A DNA stretch of 64,000 nt, taken from the NCBI GenBank assembly GCA_937975705.1, contig CALJTX010000020.1:140744-204743 (forward strand). The letters run 5' to 3'. A program made the position numbers and the translations under genes. The stretch comes from an uncultured Flavobacteriia bacterium. Its GTDB lineage: Bacteria > Bacteroidota > Bacteroidia > Flavobacteriales_D > Crocinitomicaceae. Positions 53,401 through 62,700 of the stretch are shown piece after piece (the stretch's first letter is position 1; each line of letters starts with the position of its first letter). Below the pieces are notes generated by a model. The model saw only the letters and a program-made list of their open reading frames with translations, was not told the origin of the DNA and searched no databases.

Positions 53401-53519
53401 AGCAAGATGGCGTCTTGGCAGAGGCCTCGGACTTGTGGGATGAGCTCATGCAGCTCAAAAACCCGCCGGCAAACGAAGAACCGCAACCAGAAATGAAAAT
53501 TGAAATCAACGAAGAGTAA
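50445..53519 (+). CDS. Large periplasmic TPR protein
   Basis: 1024 residues from ATG 50445, which begins a signal peptide (MNRNLRCLVFLLCFPLFYWAQ); a TAATTTTA box sits 6 bases upstream. An in-frame extension upstream to 50241 overlaps the divergent ATPase gene and is rejected. The whole protein is made of about 20 tetratricopeptide-like repeats, for example ELGFAYYKTKQYEKAIKNFDR, YNIGYAYFEQGKRDEAIQSF, YELARTYMSLLNYDAALSAY, NETYFYYGNSLLKTKDSSAA. It ends in an acidic tail (NEEPQPEMKIEINEE). The next gene, 3 bases away, encodes a beta-barrel, so it may be the periplasmic partner of that barrel. Confidence 0.85.
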   Translation: MNRNLRCLVFLLCFPLFYWAQESVKYSGENAAFFNAEELFTKAQFAAAKQEFRVFIDACHTQQRNEHDPYLIKAHYYEGMSALKLYHNDAIPLLEQFNKTYPENNFRNEIAIGVGSYYFQSEDYLNAQVAFAQINLSGLSAEQKEEVLFKLGYSAYQNEDQDAAYLAFKDIKDGSTQYAKPALYYYAHISYVRSSLQEALEGFQALQKDSTFCGVVPYYIAQILYKQGKYQQVIDFAPTVLNCGFVNNEFDIQHIIGNAYYQMSKYELALPFLERYHQNARGTRDDYYELGFAYYKTKQYEKAIKNFDRVTRSQDSLCHIAMYQIGDAYLQLNKLLPARSAFERAAEMTFLPQIKEDALFQFAVLSFKVDINPYDESVRAFENYLSQYPDSKRKRDVYQYLVNVYTNTSNFAKALESIEKLPSKDAQLKKVYQTVAFNYGVELFQKGQLTEAYAAFKRVDTYPMDPQMVALSRYWMADISFRKNELPAAINMYRDFINSPASNSLPEKVDAYYNIGYAYFEQGKRDEAIQSFRTYLQLNPNKENKVVDATFRIADAYYVNKQNLQASQYYQQAYNLNTALNDKALFYLAKAQGFNEQLNEKALTLSKLLKEEPVSKYRMNAQYELARTYMSLLNYDAALSAYQTFLAEFPKSPYLLDVQLDIADIYYKKWDYTRSEAAYLEILANYEQQREVCKKVVLSLIDVYNAQKKPDMASEVIDRYPCANISTEEKENIFYSPALAAYQDTNFREAVEKFEIYLSKFPNGRYVNETYFYYGNSLLKTKDSSAAIVQFEKYLATSVTTYAEYASAKTAAHYYMKKNYEKALQYYQKLEAVAAKPTSTFDAKLGIMRCAFMVANYNLAKENARFVLDNAALTPQLKVEAEYATGLSNYHLKQFEEAKPSLEWLVKNTTTSMGSEAKYLLSDIYFGQQMYDEAEAEIKALLKMKPSYNYWVAKGLLLQTRVHISREDLFQAEQTLKSVMDFYPDQQDGVLAEASDLWDELMQLKNPPANEEPQPEMKIEINEE

Positions 53520-53522
53520 GCC

Positions 53523-55244
53523 ATGAAAGCACTGATCAGCACATTCGTTTTTCTTCTGACAGGGCTCCATATTTGGGCGCAGCAAGGAGAGAATATCACA
53601 GTTTATACCATTACCAATCAGCAGGTAGAACCCGCTTCGCGCATATTGGAAAACCCCAAAATCATCGACTCCGTCAAGGCAACGGCAGTAAAAGATTACC
53701 CTTTGTTGTTTTTTCAGGCTGAAACCAAAATTTTACTCGATACTATCGAAGCAGCTACAGTAGAAACTTCTGAGAAGTTGGCGAAGTTGTATCCTTTTTA
53801 TGTGAAGGCAGGTATTGGCTCCGTAATCATGCCACTTGGCGAGATCTACTATACGTCTGATCGCTCGAGAAATATGGTATATGGCGCACACCTCAAGCAC
53901 CTGAGTTCATTTGGCGATATCAAAGACCGCAACAAGGTCATTTATGCTCCTGCACAATACGATCGCAGTTCGGCAAATGCCTATTTTGGACTCAACGAGC
54001 GCAATTATCAGTTCAAAATCGATGGCAACTATAGCAACAATGGTTTTCATTACTACGGTATTCCTAATGACTCCATTGCCGCAGATAGCATTGCGCAGCG
54101 CTTTCATTTGACAAAGGGTGCAGCAGAATATGTTTTACTGCGCGGCGACTCTGCTAAAGTCAATTTGTCTTTGCAAGCAAATTACCAGCATTTTTTAACT
54201 CTCCCGACCGACTCCACCAAAATTTGGCGCAGCAAAGAAGACAACTTTGCCTTCAAAACGCGTGGGTGGTATAACTACAAAAACGAGCACTTTTATGCCG
54301 ATTTAGGTCTGCGCTACAACAGTTACAAGCGTGGTGTTTTGGACAGTGTTTACGCCATTGGCGACACCGGTTTTGTAGTGAACAATAGCATTATCGATTT
54401 CAAGCCTGGCGTCTGGACCCAAGCCTTGAGCGATCGCCTAAAAGTAGAACTTGGCGTCACCATTACTGCTGATATCGGCCAATTGGGCACAGACTTTTTT
54501 GTATACCCTAATGCGGAGTTCAAGTACGCAATGTTCAACAACATCTTTATTCCGTATATAGGTTTACGAGGTGGACTGAAGCAAAATACTTTACAGGGGC
54601 TTACTCAGGCGAATCCGTTTATCCGCACCAATGTTGCTTTGCGCAACGAGCACAATCCTTACGATATCTATGCGGGCTTCAAAGGCTCGTTGAGTAAAAC
54701 ACTTAGTTTCAATGTAGGTGTACATTTCTTGCATATTGAGAACAAAGCCTTTTTTGTAACCGATACTTTAGCCACTTTCGACAACTATCTCACCGTAATC
54801 TACGATACGCTGAACCAAACAACTTTTGAAGGTTCAATGAGTTATCAAGCTGGCGAGAAATTGAAAATTGATGTGCTGGGCCGCTACAACATGTATCAGT
54901 TGTATCACAACGCCTTTGCTTGGAACCAACCTATATTGCAGTTTACGGCAAGAGGAGCGTATAATTTATACGATAAATTTTATGCCCAAATTGATGCGAA
55001 TGTAGAAACAGGTCGTAAAGCGCTTGTGCGCGCAGGTGCCACAGACGCACAACTCGAAGGCACACAGACTTACGTGGACCTCGGCGCAATTGTAGATGTC
55101 AATTTAGGATTAGAGTACCGCTATACACCAAGAGTTTCATTGTTCTTACAAGCCAATAACCTAGCTGCTCAGCGCTACAACCGTTGGTACAGTTATCCGG
55201 TTCAGCCGATCCAAGTTATGGGCGGTATTACGGCGCGTTTCTAA
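53523..55244 (+). CDS. Outer-membrane beta-barrel protein, TonB-receptor-like without plug
   Basis: 573 residues with signal peptide (MKALISTFVFLLTGLHIWAQ). From about residue 85 to the end it consists of amphipathic strands like those of TonB-dependent receptor barrels (YFGLNERNYQFKIDGNYSNNGFHYYG, FYADLGLRYNSYKRG, LKIDVLGRYNMYQL, YRYTPRVSLFLQANNLAAQRYNRWYSYP), ending in aromatic GGITARF. No TonB box or plug domain is visible in the first 80 residues. Paired with the TPR gene and joined to the oxidoreductase gene by TAATG. Confidence 0.78.
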   Translation: MKALISTFVFLLTGLHIWAQQGENITVYTITNQQVEPASRILENPKIIDSVKATAVKDYPLLFFQAETKILLDTIEAATVETSEKLAKLYPFYVKAGIGSVIMPLGEIYYTSDRSRNMVYGAHLKHLSSFGDIKDRNKVIYAPAQYDRSSANAYFGLNERNYQFKIDGNYSNNGFHYYGIPNDSIAADSIAQRFHLTKGAAEYVLLRGDSAKVNLSLQANYQHFLTLPTDSTKIWRSKEDNFAFKTRGWYNYKNEHFYADLGLRYNSYKRGVLDSVYAIGDTGFVVNNSIIDFKPGVWTQALSDRLKVELGVTITADIGQLGTDFFVYPNAEFKYAMFNNIFIPYIGLRGGLKQNTLQGLTQANPFIRTNVALRNEHNPYDIYAGFKGSLSKTLSFNVGVHFLHIENKAFFVTDTLATFDNYLTVIYDTLNQTTFEGSMSYQAGEKLKIDVLGRYNMYQLYHNAFAWNQPILQFTARGAYNLYDKFYAQIDANVETGRKALVRAGATDAQLEGTQTYVDLGAIVDVNLGLEYRYTPRVSLFLQANNLAAQRYNRWYSYPVQPIQVMGGITARF

Positions 55245-56269
55245 TGCAGACAGAAGGGTTTGTTTTAGTCGATATTGGTGCTGCAAACGCGGCTTTTCAG
55301 CTCCAAGCCATAACACTTTCTCCACTACAAAGCGATGAGGTACTCATTGAATCCGAAGCTTTTGGACTCAATTATGCCGACGTAATGGCGCGCTTGGGTT
55401 TGTACCGCGAGGCGCCCCCAAGACCCTGTGTGCTCGGCTATGAACTTGTTGGGCGCATCACCGAAGTGGGTTCAGCTGTGGACCCTGCATTGGTGGGTCA
55501 GCGCGTTTTGGCTTTTGCTCGCTTTGGCGCCTATGCAAGGCATGCCAAAACCACTTCAAATGCAATTGTTCCGATTGCCGAAATGCCTGCTCAAGAAGCG
55601 CTGCCTTTTGCTACCCAAGGTGTAACGGCTCATTATATGGCTGAAGTACTTTCACCAATTCAGGCGCATGATCACGTATTGGTGCATGCTGCTGCAGGCG
55701 GTGTCGGTAGTTTTTTGGTGCAATTGGCCAAGCGAAAAGGCGCCACTGTGTATGGAAAAATCGGCAGTGATGCCAAGAAAGCGTATCTACAATCTTTAGG
55801 AGTAGATGTTCTTATCAATTACAAAAAGGAAGCTTATTCCAAAACTTTAGCAACCCATTTAGGAGATCAAAAACTCTCCGCTTCGTTTAATGCAGTAGGC
55901 GGGAAGTCAGCGAAAACAGATTTAAAATTACTGGGCCCTGGTGGAAGGTTGTTTCTTTTTGGCGGTGCTGATTTAGCCACAAGAAAAGGGCTTTTTGGCA
56001 AATTATCGTTCTTGTGGGAGATGGGTTTTGTTTTACCAATTGGCCTAATGATGCAATCCAAGAATATTTTGGGCGTCAATATGCTCAAAATAGCAGAAGC
56101 GCATCCGCATGTGATTCAAAATAGTATGTCGGAAATGCTGCGCTTGTATCACAATGGTGAACTTCAGTTACCACAAATTACAACCTATCATTTTAGTCAG
56201 TTTACCGAAGCCCATGAAGCACTTGGCCAGGGGCAAACAACAGGAAAAGTAGTGGTGAGTTGGATTTAA
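55244..56269 (+). CDS. Zinc-binding-dehydrogenase-family quinone oxidoreductase (MDR)
   Basis: 341 residues from ATG 55244 in TAATG overlap. Medium-chain reductase fold: EAFGLNYADVMARLGLYREAP, PCVLGYELVGRITEVG, and the NAD(P)-binding AAAGGVGSFLVQLAKRKGA. It lacks the structural-zinc cysteine cluster of alcohol dehydrogenases, so it belongs to the quinone oxidoreductase/VAT-1-like branch. Probably NADPH-dependent. No link to its envelope neighbours is obvious. It overlaps the convergent small membrane protein gene by 4 bases. Confidence 0.88.
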   Translation: MQTEGFVLVDIGAANAAFQLQAITLSPLQSDEVLIESEAFGLNYADVMARLGLYREAPPRPCVLGYELVGRITEVGSAVDPALVGQRVLAFARFGAYARHAKTTSNAIVPIAEMPAQEALPFATQGVTAHYMAEVLSPIQAHDHVLVHAAAGGVGSFLVQLAKRKGATVYGKIGSDAKKAYLQSLGVDVLINYKKEAYSKTLATHLGDQKLSASFNAVGGKSAKTDLKLLGPGGRLFLFGGADLATRKGLFGKLSFLWEMGFVLPIGLMMQSKNILGVNMLKIAEAHPHVIQNSMSEMLRLYHNGELQLPQITTYHFSQFTEAHEALGQGQTTGKVVVSWI

Positions 56270-56511
56270 GCTTTGGCCTTAAACAAGCCTTTCAAAAAAT
56301 TGAATACCGGTTTGCGGAATAAAAATAGCAAGATGAGGTAGGGGATGAGCATCAGGTAAAGGATACCGCCATTGATGTTGCTCGCAAAGCTGTTTTCATC
56401 TAATCCGCTGCCTTGCTCGGCGAGCAGCTTACACTGAGAACATCCTTGAGCAAAAATTTGTTGGGTGCTCAAAAGCACTGTTATGGCAAGCAAAAGGATA
56501 CTACGCTTCAT
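56266..56511 (-). CDS. Small exported membrane protein with CxxC
   Basis: 81 residues. Signal peptide (RSILLLAITVLLSTQQIFAQ), then GCSQCKLLAEQGSGLDENS with a CxxC pair, a transmembrane helix (GGILYLMLIPYLILLFLF) and a basic tail (FKAKA). I have seen this layout in short conserved Bacteroidetes proteins of unknown role. A full promoter match lies upstream, supporting it as a real gene. Confidence 0.7.
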   Translation of the reverse strand: MKRSILLLAITVLLSTQQIFAQGCSQCKLLAEQGSGLDENSFASNINGGILYLMLIPYLILLFLFRKPVFNFLKGLFKAKA

Positions 56512-56528
56512 GGCTATAATTTACGTTA

Positions 56529-56559
56529 CAAAATTACGCAAGATAGAATCCAAATCAAA
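56529..56559 (-). promoter_or_regulatory. Bacteroidetes-type promoter for the small CxxC protein
   Basis: On the minus strand TTTG (56559-56556), exactly 19 bases, then TAATTTTG (56536-56529): a full match to TTTG-N19-TAnnTTTG. The ATG at 56511 is 17 bases downstream. Confidence 0.62.
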
Positions 56560-56563
56560 ATCT

Positions 56564-56571
56564 TAATTTTG
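56564..56571 (+). promoter_or_regulatory. TAnnTTTG -7 box four bases before the TPR lipoprotein
   Basis: TAATTTTG on the plus strand, ending 4 bases before ATG 56576, only 4 bases from the -33 element of the divergent minus-strand promoter. No clear -33 TTTG on the plus strand. Confidence 0.42.
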
Positions 56572-56575
56572 TGTT

Positions 56576-57571
56576 ATGCGCAGTTTCTTTTTAATCTTTT
56601 TAAGTGGCTTTTTATTCGTTGCTTGCGGTAACCCAGATCAAGCAACTGGTAAGAAAAAAACCCTTGACCAACTCTTGGCGGCTCACCCAGATTCTTTGGA
56701 GCTGCTCATAGCAAAAGGCAACATCCTCATGGATTCCCTCGCGTTTGACAAAGCCCTCAATTTCGGGGCCAAAGCATTCAGACTCGATTCCAATAATACG
56801 GAAGCGCGCGTCTTGTATGCGGAGTGCCTCATCAACAAGCCAAACCGCAGCGCCGACGACATCTTTCGCGCCTTTACCATGTACCGCAACTTGGTTAAAA
56901 AAGCGCCTAAGAATGTACCCGCTTTGGTCGGCTTGGCCAATACTTTAGTTTTGCTCAATGACCACGATGCCGCTTTTAAGTACATTAATAAAGCGCTGCG
57001 CATAGACAAAACTTACCGAGATGCTTATATCCTCAAAGGCACCATCTATAAGTTAGAAAATAACGTGAAACTTGCCATTTCGTCTTATGAAACAGCGGTG
57101 CAGCAAGATCCCAATTATTACATGACCTACCTTCTGCTCGGTTCGTTGTACGAATATGAAAACAACCCCATTTGCATCGAGAAATACATGACTGCATATC
57201 AGCTCCAACCCAAAAACACGGAAGTGATTTACGCACTCGCTTATGCAAAAGAAAAATTTGGCCAACCAGCTGCTGCCCAGCGTTTATACCGCAAAATGAC
57301 GAAAGTAGATTCCACTTACGCAGACGGGTATTTTCACTTAGGCTATTTGGCGCAATTCACCTATAACCAGCCTGATAGCGCCATGTATTTTTACAAAAAA
57401 GCAGTGAAAGTCAATGCGCAGCACTTGCCATCTTATCACAATATGGGCTTACTCTACGAAGACCGCAATGACCTCACTAATGCGCTCTTTAGTTACGCCA
57501 AAGCGTTGAAAGTAGACTCCACGTATGAGCTTTCGAGAGACCGTGTTAACGTATTGCGCAAACGCATATGA
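56576..57571 (+). CDS. TPR-repeat lipoprotein
   Basis: 331 residues. Lipoprotein signal with lipobox LFVACG. About eight TPR units follow (NILMDSLAFDKALNFGAKAF, ALVGLANTLVLLNDHDAAFKYI, AYILKGTIYKLENNVKLAIS, MTYLLLGSLYEYENN, HLGYLAQFTYNQPDSAMYFY). Likely attached to the periplasmic face of a membrane as an assembly factor. No specific partner is known. Overlaps the next gene by 4 bases (ATGA). Confidence 0.83.
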   Translation: MRSFFLIFLSGFLFVACGNPDQATGKKKTLDQLLAAHPDSLELLIAKGNILMDSLAFDKALNFGAKAFRLDSNNTEARVLYAECLINKPNRSADDIFRAFTMYRNLVKKAPKNVPALVGLANTLVLLNDHDAAFKYINKALRIDKTYRDAYILKGTIYKLENNVKLAISSYETAVQQDPNYYMTYLLLGSLYEYENNPICIEKYMTAYQLQPKNTEVIYALAYAKEKFGQPAAAQRLYRKMTKVDSTYADGYFHLGYLAQFTYNQPDSAMYFYKKAVKVNAQHLPSYHNMGLLYEDRNDLTNALFSYAKALKVDSTYELSRDRVNVLRKRI

Positions 57572-58134
57572 AAAAGGCGCAATTAGTCAGTGAAGTTCTA
57601 GGCGATTTTCTTTTACCACTGCTTGGCTATGTTTGGTGGGGTTGGGATCTCTACTTCATTTTACTTTTCATCATTTTTGACCTCAGTATTCGCTTGTTTT
57701 TTGCCTTCTTTCGCAAAGAGAGCCGTACCCCTCAGCTGCTTTTGCGCCCCTCCTTATTTTACTTGAGTTTGATCATTATCAGTCATTTTTATATCGTCCT
57801 GACAGAACCAACTTGGCGCTTTACAACTGCCTTTTCTAATTTTTTCTGGTACGAAGATTTTTTTATTCCTCAGGGACTCATTTTAGTTCCTTTGCTCATA
57901 TACACCGAACACTCTAGACAGCGCATGGAGCTGCTCACAACAGGTACTTTTGATGCGGTGGCTCAGGTGAAGAAGTTGGGTTCTCGCTTGTTGGCTGCCA
58001 CCATTATTTTGATGCTGATGTCGGTCTGTTTGGCATTTTTTGACTGGTCGGAGAACGTCGAAATTATTTTCTTTTTGAGCGCTTGGTTACTCTTGATCAT
58101 TTCTGAAAATAAAGCCGCCTTTTTGAAGGACTAA
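57568..58134 (+). CDS. Integral membrane protein, unknown
   Basis: 188 residues with five hydrophobic segments ([87 protein letters not shown]). Aromatic-rich. No family recognised. It is translationally coupled to the TPR lipoprotein by an ATGA junction. Confidence 0.65.
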   Translation: MKKAQLVSEVLGDFLLPLLGYVWWGWDLYFILLFIIFDLSIRLFFAFFRKESRTPQLLLRPSLFYLSLIIISHFYIVLTEPTWRFTTAFSNFFWYEDFFIPQGLILVPLLIYTEHSRQRMELLTTGTFDAVAQVKKLGSRLLAATIILMLMSVCLAFFDWSENVEIIFFLSAWLLLIISENKAAFLKD

Positions 58135-58163
58135 ATTCAGTATTTTTGTTGTTCAAGAATACT

Positions 58164-59705
58164 ATGGCTAAAGAACAACAACTACACGATAAACGTCAGG
58201 CCTTACATCAAGGTGGAGGTGCTGAACGCATTGACAAACAACACCAACAAGGCAAGCTCAGCGCGCGCGAACGCATCTCCTTATTGCTAGACGAAAACAG
58301 CTTTCAAGAAATCGGGGCTTTTGTCGAGCACCGCTCCACCAATTTTGGACTAGACAAACAAAAGTTTCTCGGAGACGGTGTCATTACCGGCTATGGAAAT
58401 ATCCACGGACGCTTGGTTTATGTATATTCCCAAGATTTTACGGTGCTTGGTGGGTCTTTATCGGAGACACACGCCGCTAAAATTTGCCGCATTATGGATA
58501 TGGCCATGAAAAATGGCGCGCCTATCATTGGCATGAATGACTCCGGTGGTGCGCGTATTCAAGAGGGCGTGGTTTCATTGAGTGGTTATGCCGATATTTT
58601 CTTCCGCAATACCCGCGCTTCGGGCACTGTGCCCCAGCTCTCTTTGATCATGGGTCCTTGTGCAGGAGGTGCCGTTTATTCGCCTGCGCTCACCGACTTT
58701 ATTTTCATGGTCGAAGAAACTTCTTACATGTTTGTAACCGGCCCGAACGTCGTCAAGACCGTAACGCACGAAGAAGTAAGTTCTGAAGACCTCGGTGGTG
58801 CCAAAACACACGCTGAAAAATCGGGTGTCAATCATTTTACGGCCTCCAACGACGTAGAGTGCATTCGCAAAGCCAGAGACCTGATCACGTATCTGCCGCA
58901 AAATGCCAACGAGGAGTCGCCAATTACACCTGTTTTTAGCTTTCAAGCCTCTAAAAACAAGCAAATCGAGCAAATTTTACCCGAAAACTCCAATATTCCT
59001 TACGATATCAAACGCGTAATCGATTGTTTGGTAGACGACCACAGTTTTAGAGAAGTTCACGAAGATTTTGCCAAGAATATCGTCGTAGGTTTTGCCCGTT
59101 TGGAAGGCAGAACAGTAGGTATCATTGCCAATCAGCCGGCTTCAATGGCTGGTGTGCTCGATATCGACGCTTCCAGAAAAGGTGCGCGTTTTGTGCGTTT
59201 CTGCGACTCCTTCAATATTCCGCTTTTAGTCTTAGAAGACGTCCCTGGTTTTTTACCAGGCACAGATCAAGAATGGCGCGGAATCATTACACATGGAGCC
59301 AAATTGCTCTATGCTTTTGCCGAGGCAACAGTTCCAAAAATCACCGTTATTACCCGCAAGGCCTATGGTGGGGCCTATTGCGTCATGAACTCGCGCAGTT
59401 TAGGTGCCGACCTCAGCTTTGCTTGGCCAAGCGCAGAAATCGCCGTCATGGGTGCAAAAGGCGCAGCAGAAATCATCTTCAAAAGAGAGATTGCCTCAGC
59501 AGCAGATCCGGCCCAAAAATGGCTAGAGAAAGAAGCTGAATATGCCGATACATTTGCCAACCCATATCGCGCTGCAGAAAGAGGTATTATTGACGAGGTT
59601 TTATTGCCTTCAGAAACGAGAGCAGCACTTATCAGCGCCTACAAAATGCTTGAGAAAAAAGCCGAAGCATTACCACAGAAAAAACATGGTAATATTCCGC
59701 TTTAA
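58164..59705 (+). CDS. Acyl-CoA (propionyl-CoA) carboxylase beta subunit
   Basis: 513 residues from ATG 58164; an ATG 6 codons earlier is possible. Carboxyltransferase signature: [75 protein letters not shown], and in the C-terminal half [31 protein letters not shown]. The size fits PccB/MmdA. It transfers the carboxyl group between carboxybiotin and propionyl-CoA, making or using methylmalonyl-CoA. The biotin-carrier gene at 45858 may supply its partner. A TATTTTTG box is at 58141-58148. Confidence 0.92.
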   Translation: MAKEQQLHDKRQALHQGGGAERIDKQHQQGKLSARERISLLLDENSFQEIGAFVEHRSTNFGLDKQKFLGDGVITGYGNIHGRLVYVYSQDFTVLGGSLSETHAAKICRIMDMAMKNGAPIIGMNDSGGARIQEGVVSLSGYADIFFRNTRASGTVPQLSLIMGPCAGGAVYSPALTDFIFMVEETSYMFVTGPNVVKTVTHEEVSSEDLGGAKTHAEKSGVNHFTASNDVECIRKARDLITYLPQNANEESPITPVFSFQASKNKQIEQILPENSNIPYDIKRVIDCLVDDHSFREVHEDFAKNIVVGFARLEGRTVGIIANQPASMAGVLDIDASRKGARFVRFCDSFNIPLLVLEDVPGFLPGTDQEWRGIITHGAKLLYAFAEATVPKITVITRKAYGGAYCVMNSRSLGADLSFAWPSAEIAVMGAKGAAEIIFKREIASAADPAQKWLEKEAEYADTFANPYRAAERGIIDEVLLPSETRAALISAYKMLEKKAEALPQKKHGNIPL

Positions 59706-59729
59706 AGCAGCCACTGTTAAATTCTTTTG

Positions 59730-59756
59730 AAAAGGCAACCTTTTGGTGGCCTTTTT
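59730..59756 (+). terminator. Rho-independent terminator after the carboxylase gene
   Basis: AAAAGGC-A-ACC, loop TTTT, GGT-G-GCCTTTTT: an imperfect hairpin with one A-G mismatch followed by a U run, 24 bases after the stop. Confidence 0.75.
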
Positions 59757-59792
59757 CGTTATAATCAAGCTGTTAACTCTCCAAAAACCTGC

Positions 59793-62700
59793 ATGAAAGA
59801 TAACTATACTCCATTCTCCAACGCTCCCTTTAAATTTCTGTTGGTATTCGTGCTGTCTTTTGGCGCCATCTTTTACAGTTTTGGACAAATCGTTAGTCCG
59901 TTCAATATCCGCTACCAAACCCAGCAAAAAGGAGCAATTCGCTTCATTTCAAACGTATCAGTAACCTGTAACTCTTCTACAAGTTGTACCAGCGCCAAAG
60001 CTGAGATGCCACCATCTGGTACAGGTCAAAATAACAGTTTCACGATGTCTTATGTAGACGTCGATGGCGACCCTACCACCTTCATGTCTTCATCTGACAG
60101 CTTAAACCTCCCCAATTGTTCCGAAATTACATGGGCCGGTCTCTACTGGGGTGGAAAAATCACGACCTCAACTACAAATTATGCCAACCGCAGCAATATC
60201 AAATTGAAGGTCAACAACGGTAGCTATCAACAGCTCACTGCAGATCAAACGCTCAACAATACCACAGGTGCGGTATCCTATTTTTGTTTTAAAAATATTA
60301 CAAGCATTGTTCAGGCGGCTGGTATCAAAGGCCGATTTATGGTCGCCGATCAGATTCAACAAACCAACAGCACAAATTTATTTGGAGGTTGGTCTATTGT
60401 AGTCGTTTACAAAAACATCTCTGAACCCTATAAAAACTTAACGGTTTTTGATGGTTTGGCCAACGTGAGTCAGGGGTCTTCATCTAATACCGTTACAATT
60501 CCAATTTCAGGCTTTTTAACGCCGCTTTCAGGTGCTGTTTCCTTTGAATTAGGTGTAATTGCTTATGACGGTGACCGCGCTCAAACTGGCGACCAACTGC
60601 TTTTCAATGGTGTTGGCACCAACTACGTACAGGTTTCAGATGCGCTTCATACCGCAACGGATATGTTCAACAGTACAATTGCTTACAATGGCGTACTCAC
60701 CCCGTTTCGGAATCCCAATTATAACAATACGCTCGGGTACGACGCCACCATTTATATCCCCAATAATGCAGCGCAAAATTACCTGAGTAATGGTGCTACT
60801 TCTGCCAATATCCGCGTGACCACCACCTCAGAAACCATTCTCTCCCGCGTTATTACCTCCGCTATTGACATTTACGAGCCGGACTTGCGCGCAACCGTAT
60901 TTGTCAATGACCTCAACGGTGGGGCAGTAGCGCCTGGCGATATCCTAGAATATACAATATCAGGTAAAAACATAGGGTCCGACGTGGCCTTGAATTGTTT
61001 TATCACCGACACCCTAGACATTCGAATGGCTTATGTACCAAACTCATTGGTGGTTTTGAATGGCCCAAATGCAGGCGCCAAGACCGATGCGCCTGGTGAT
61101 GACCAAGCCGAGTACGATGCCGTGAACCGCTTTGTCAAGTACCGAGTAGGAACAGGAGCAACAGCAACGAGTGGGGGCAGTATGGTCAACTCAACAGTTG
61201 ATAGCGTTTTGGTCAAGTTTCAAGTTCAGATTTCTAGCGATTGCCTCATCCTTAAATGCGATTCCACACTTGAAAACAAAGCTTATATTTTCGGAACAGG
61301 TTCTCTTTCTGGCAATACGGTCACCAATAATGGTACATCTGATGTTTACGATGCTTTTGGCTGCCCAACTTCAGCAAATAACGAGGTAACAATCTCAACC
61401 GCTTCGTGTCCGCCTGTAAATTTTACGTTCAATGATCCGTTGTGTCCTGGGGACACGCTACAATTGAATACGACATATTCGCAGTGGGCAAATTATTTTT
61501 GGTCTGGTCCTCAAGGGTTTACAGACACCCTTCACAATCCTTTTGTCTCAAATATCAGCACGCTTAATTCGGGTGTTTATGAATTGGACATCACTTTCAA
61601 TGGCTCGAGCTGTACTTTCAACAACATCACCAATAGTATTGTGGTGCATCCGGAACCTACTATTTCACTTGTTTCTCTGTCTAATGTTACTTGTTACAAT
61701 GCCGCTAATGGAAGCATTGTTACGAGTGTAACCGGAGGAGCACCTTTCATTTATCAATGGACGAGCGGCCAAAACACCAATAGCATTTCCAACCTTTCTC
61801 CAGGTCTGTACTCTTTGGTTGTTACCGATAATTTTACTTGTCAGTCTGACACCAATTTTGCAATTACGCAACCAAATTTATTGACCGTAGCACTTCAAAT
61901 TACCAGCGACTACAATGGCAAGAATATCTCTTGCTTTGGTGCTTCGGACGGCAGTATTTCAAGTACTGTTGCGGGCGGAACGGCTCCTTACACCTATTCT
62001 TGGAACAACGGTGCAACCACTACCAACCTAGCGAATTTACCTATTGGCACATATACGTTAACCGTTACTGATGCAAACGGCTGTGTGGCTACCGCAAATA
62101 TCACCCTTACCCAACCACTAGACATCACCCTGACCGCCAGCCCTACTGCAGTGCTGTGCTATGCCGGAACCAACGGCGCAGTCAATACGACTATAGCAGG
62201 AGGCACGCTTCCTTACACCATCCTTTGGTCTAATGGTCAGATTTCACAAAACTTAAGCAATCTACAAGCAGGCACCTATGAAATGATTGTGACAGATGCC
62301 AACAATTGTAAAGATTCAATTGAATCAATAGTAACCCAGCCGGCGCAGCCACTTTCTGTTACACACACGCAACAAGATGTATTATGTTATGGTGATGCCA
62401 CAGGTTCGATAGATATTACAGTTGCGGGCGGAACCCCTGCTTACGCTTACAGTTGGTCAATTGGCGCTACTACTGCCGATCTTACAGGCTTGCCAATCGG
62501 AACTTATAACGTACAAATTACAGATGCAAACGGTTGTTCCATTACTTATGGCGCCACCATTCAACAACCCGTTGCACCACTTTCTATGTCCGGATTGGTT
62601 ACACCAATTGCTTGTTTTGGAAATAATGTTGGCGCGGTCAATATCGCTGTTTCGGGCGGTACAACGCCATATACCTACAACTGGGATAACGGCGCTTTTA

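Noticed and set aside
59760..59765. TATAAT sequence upstream of the SprB-repeat gene as a sigma-70 promoter
   Set aside because: No -35 element at suitable spacing, it overlaps the terminator tail, and Bacteroidetes use the TTTG/TAnnTTTG type; it could be chance in AT-rich DNA.
59670..59927. 85-codon minus-strand frame across the start of the SprB-repeat gene
   Set aside because: It runs through the terminator and signal-peptide coding of plus-strand genes and shows no protein features.
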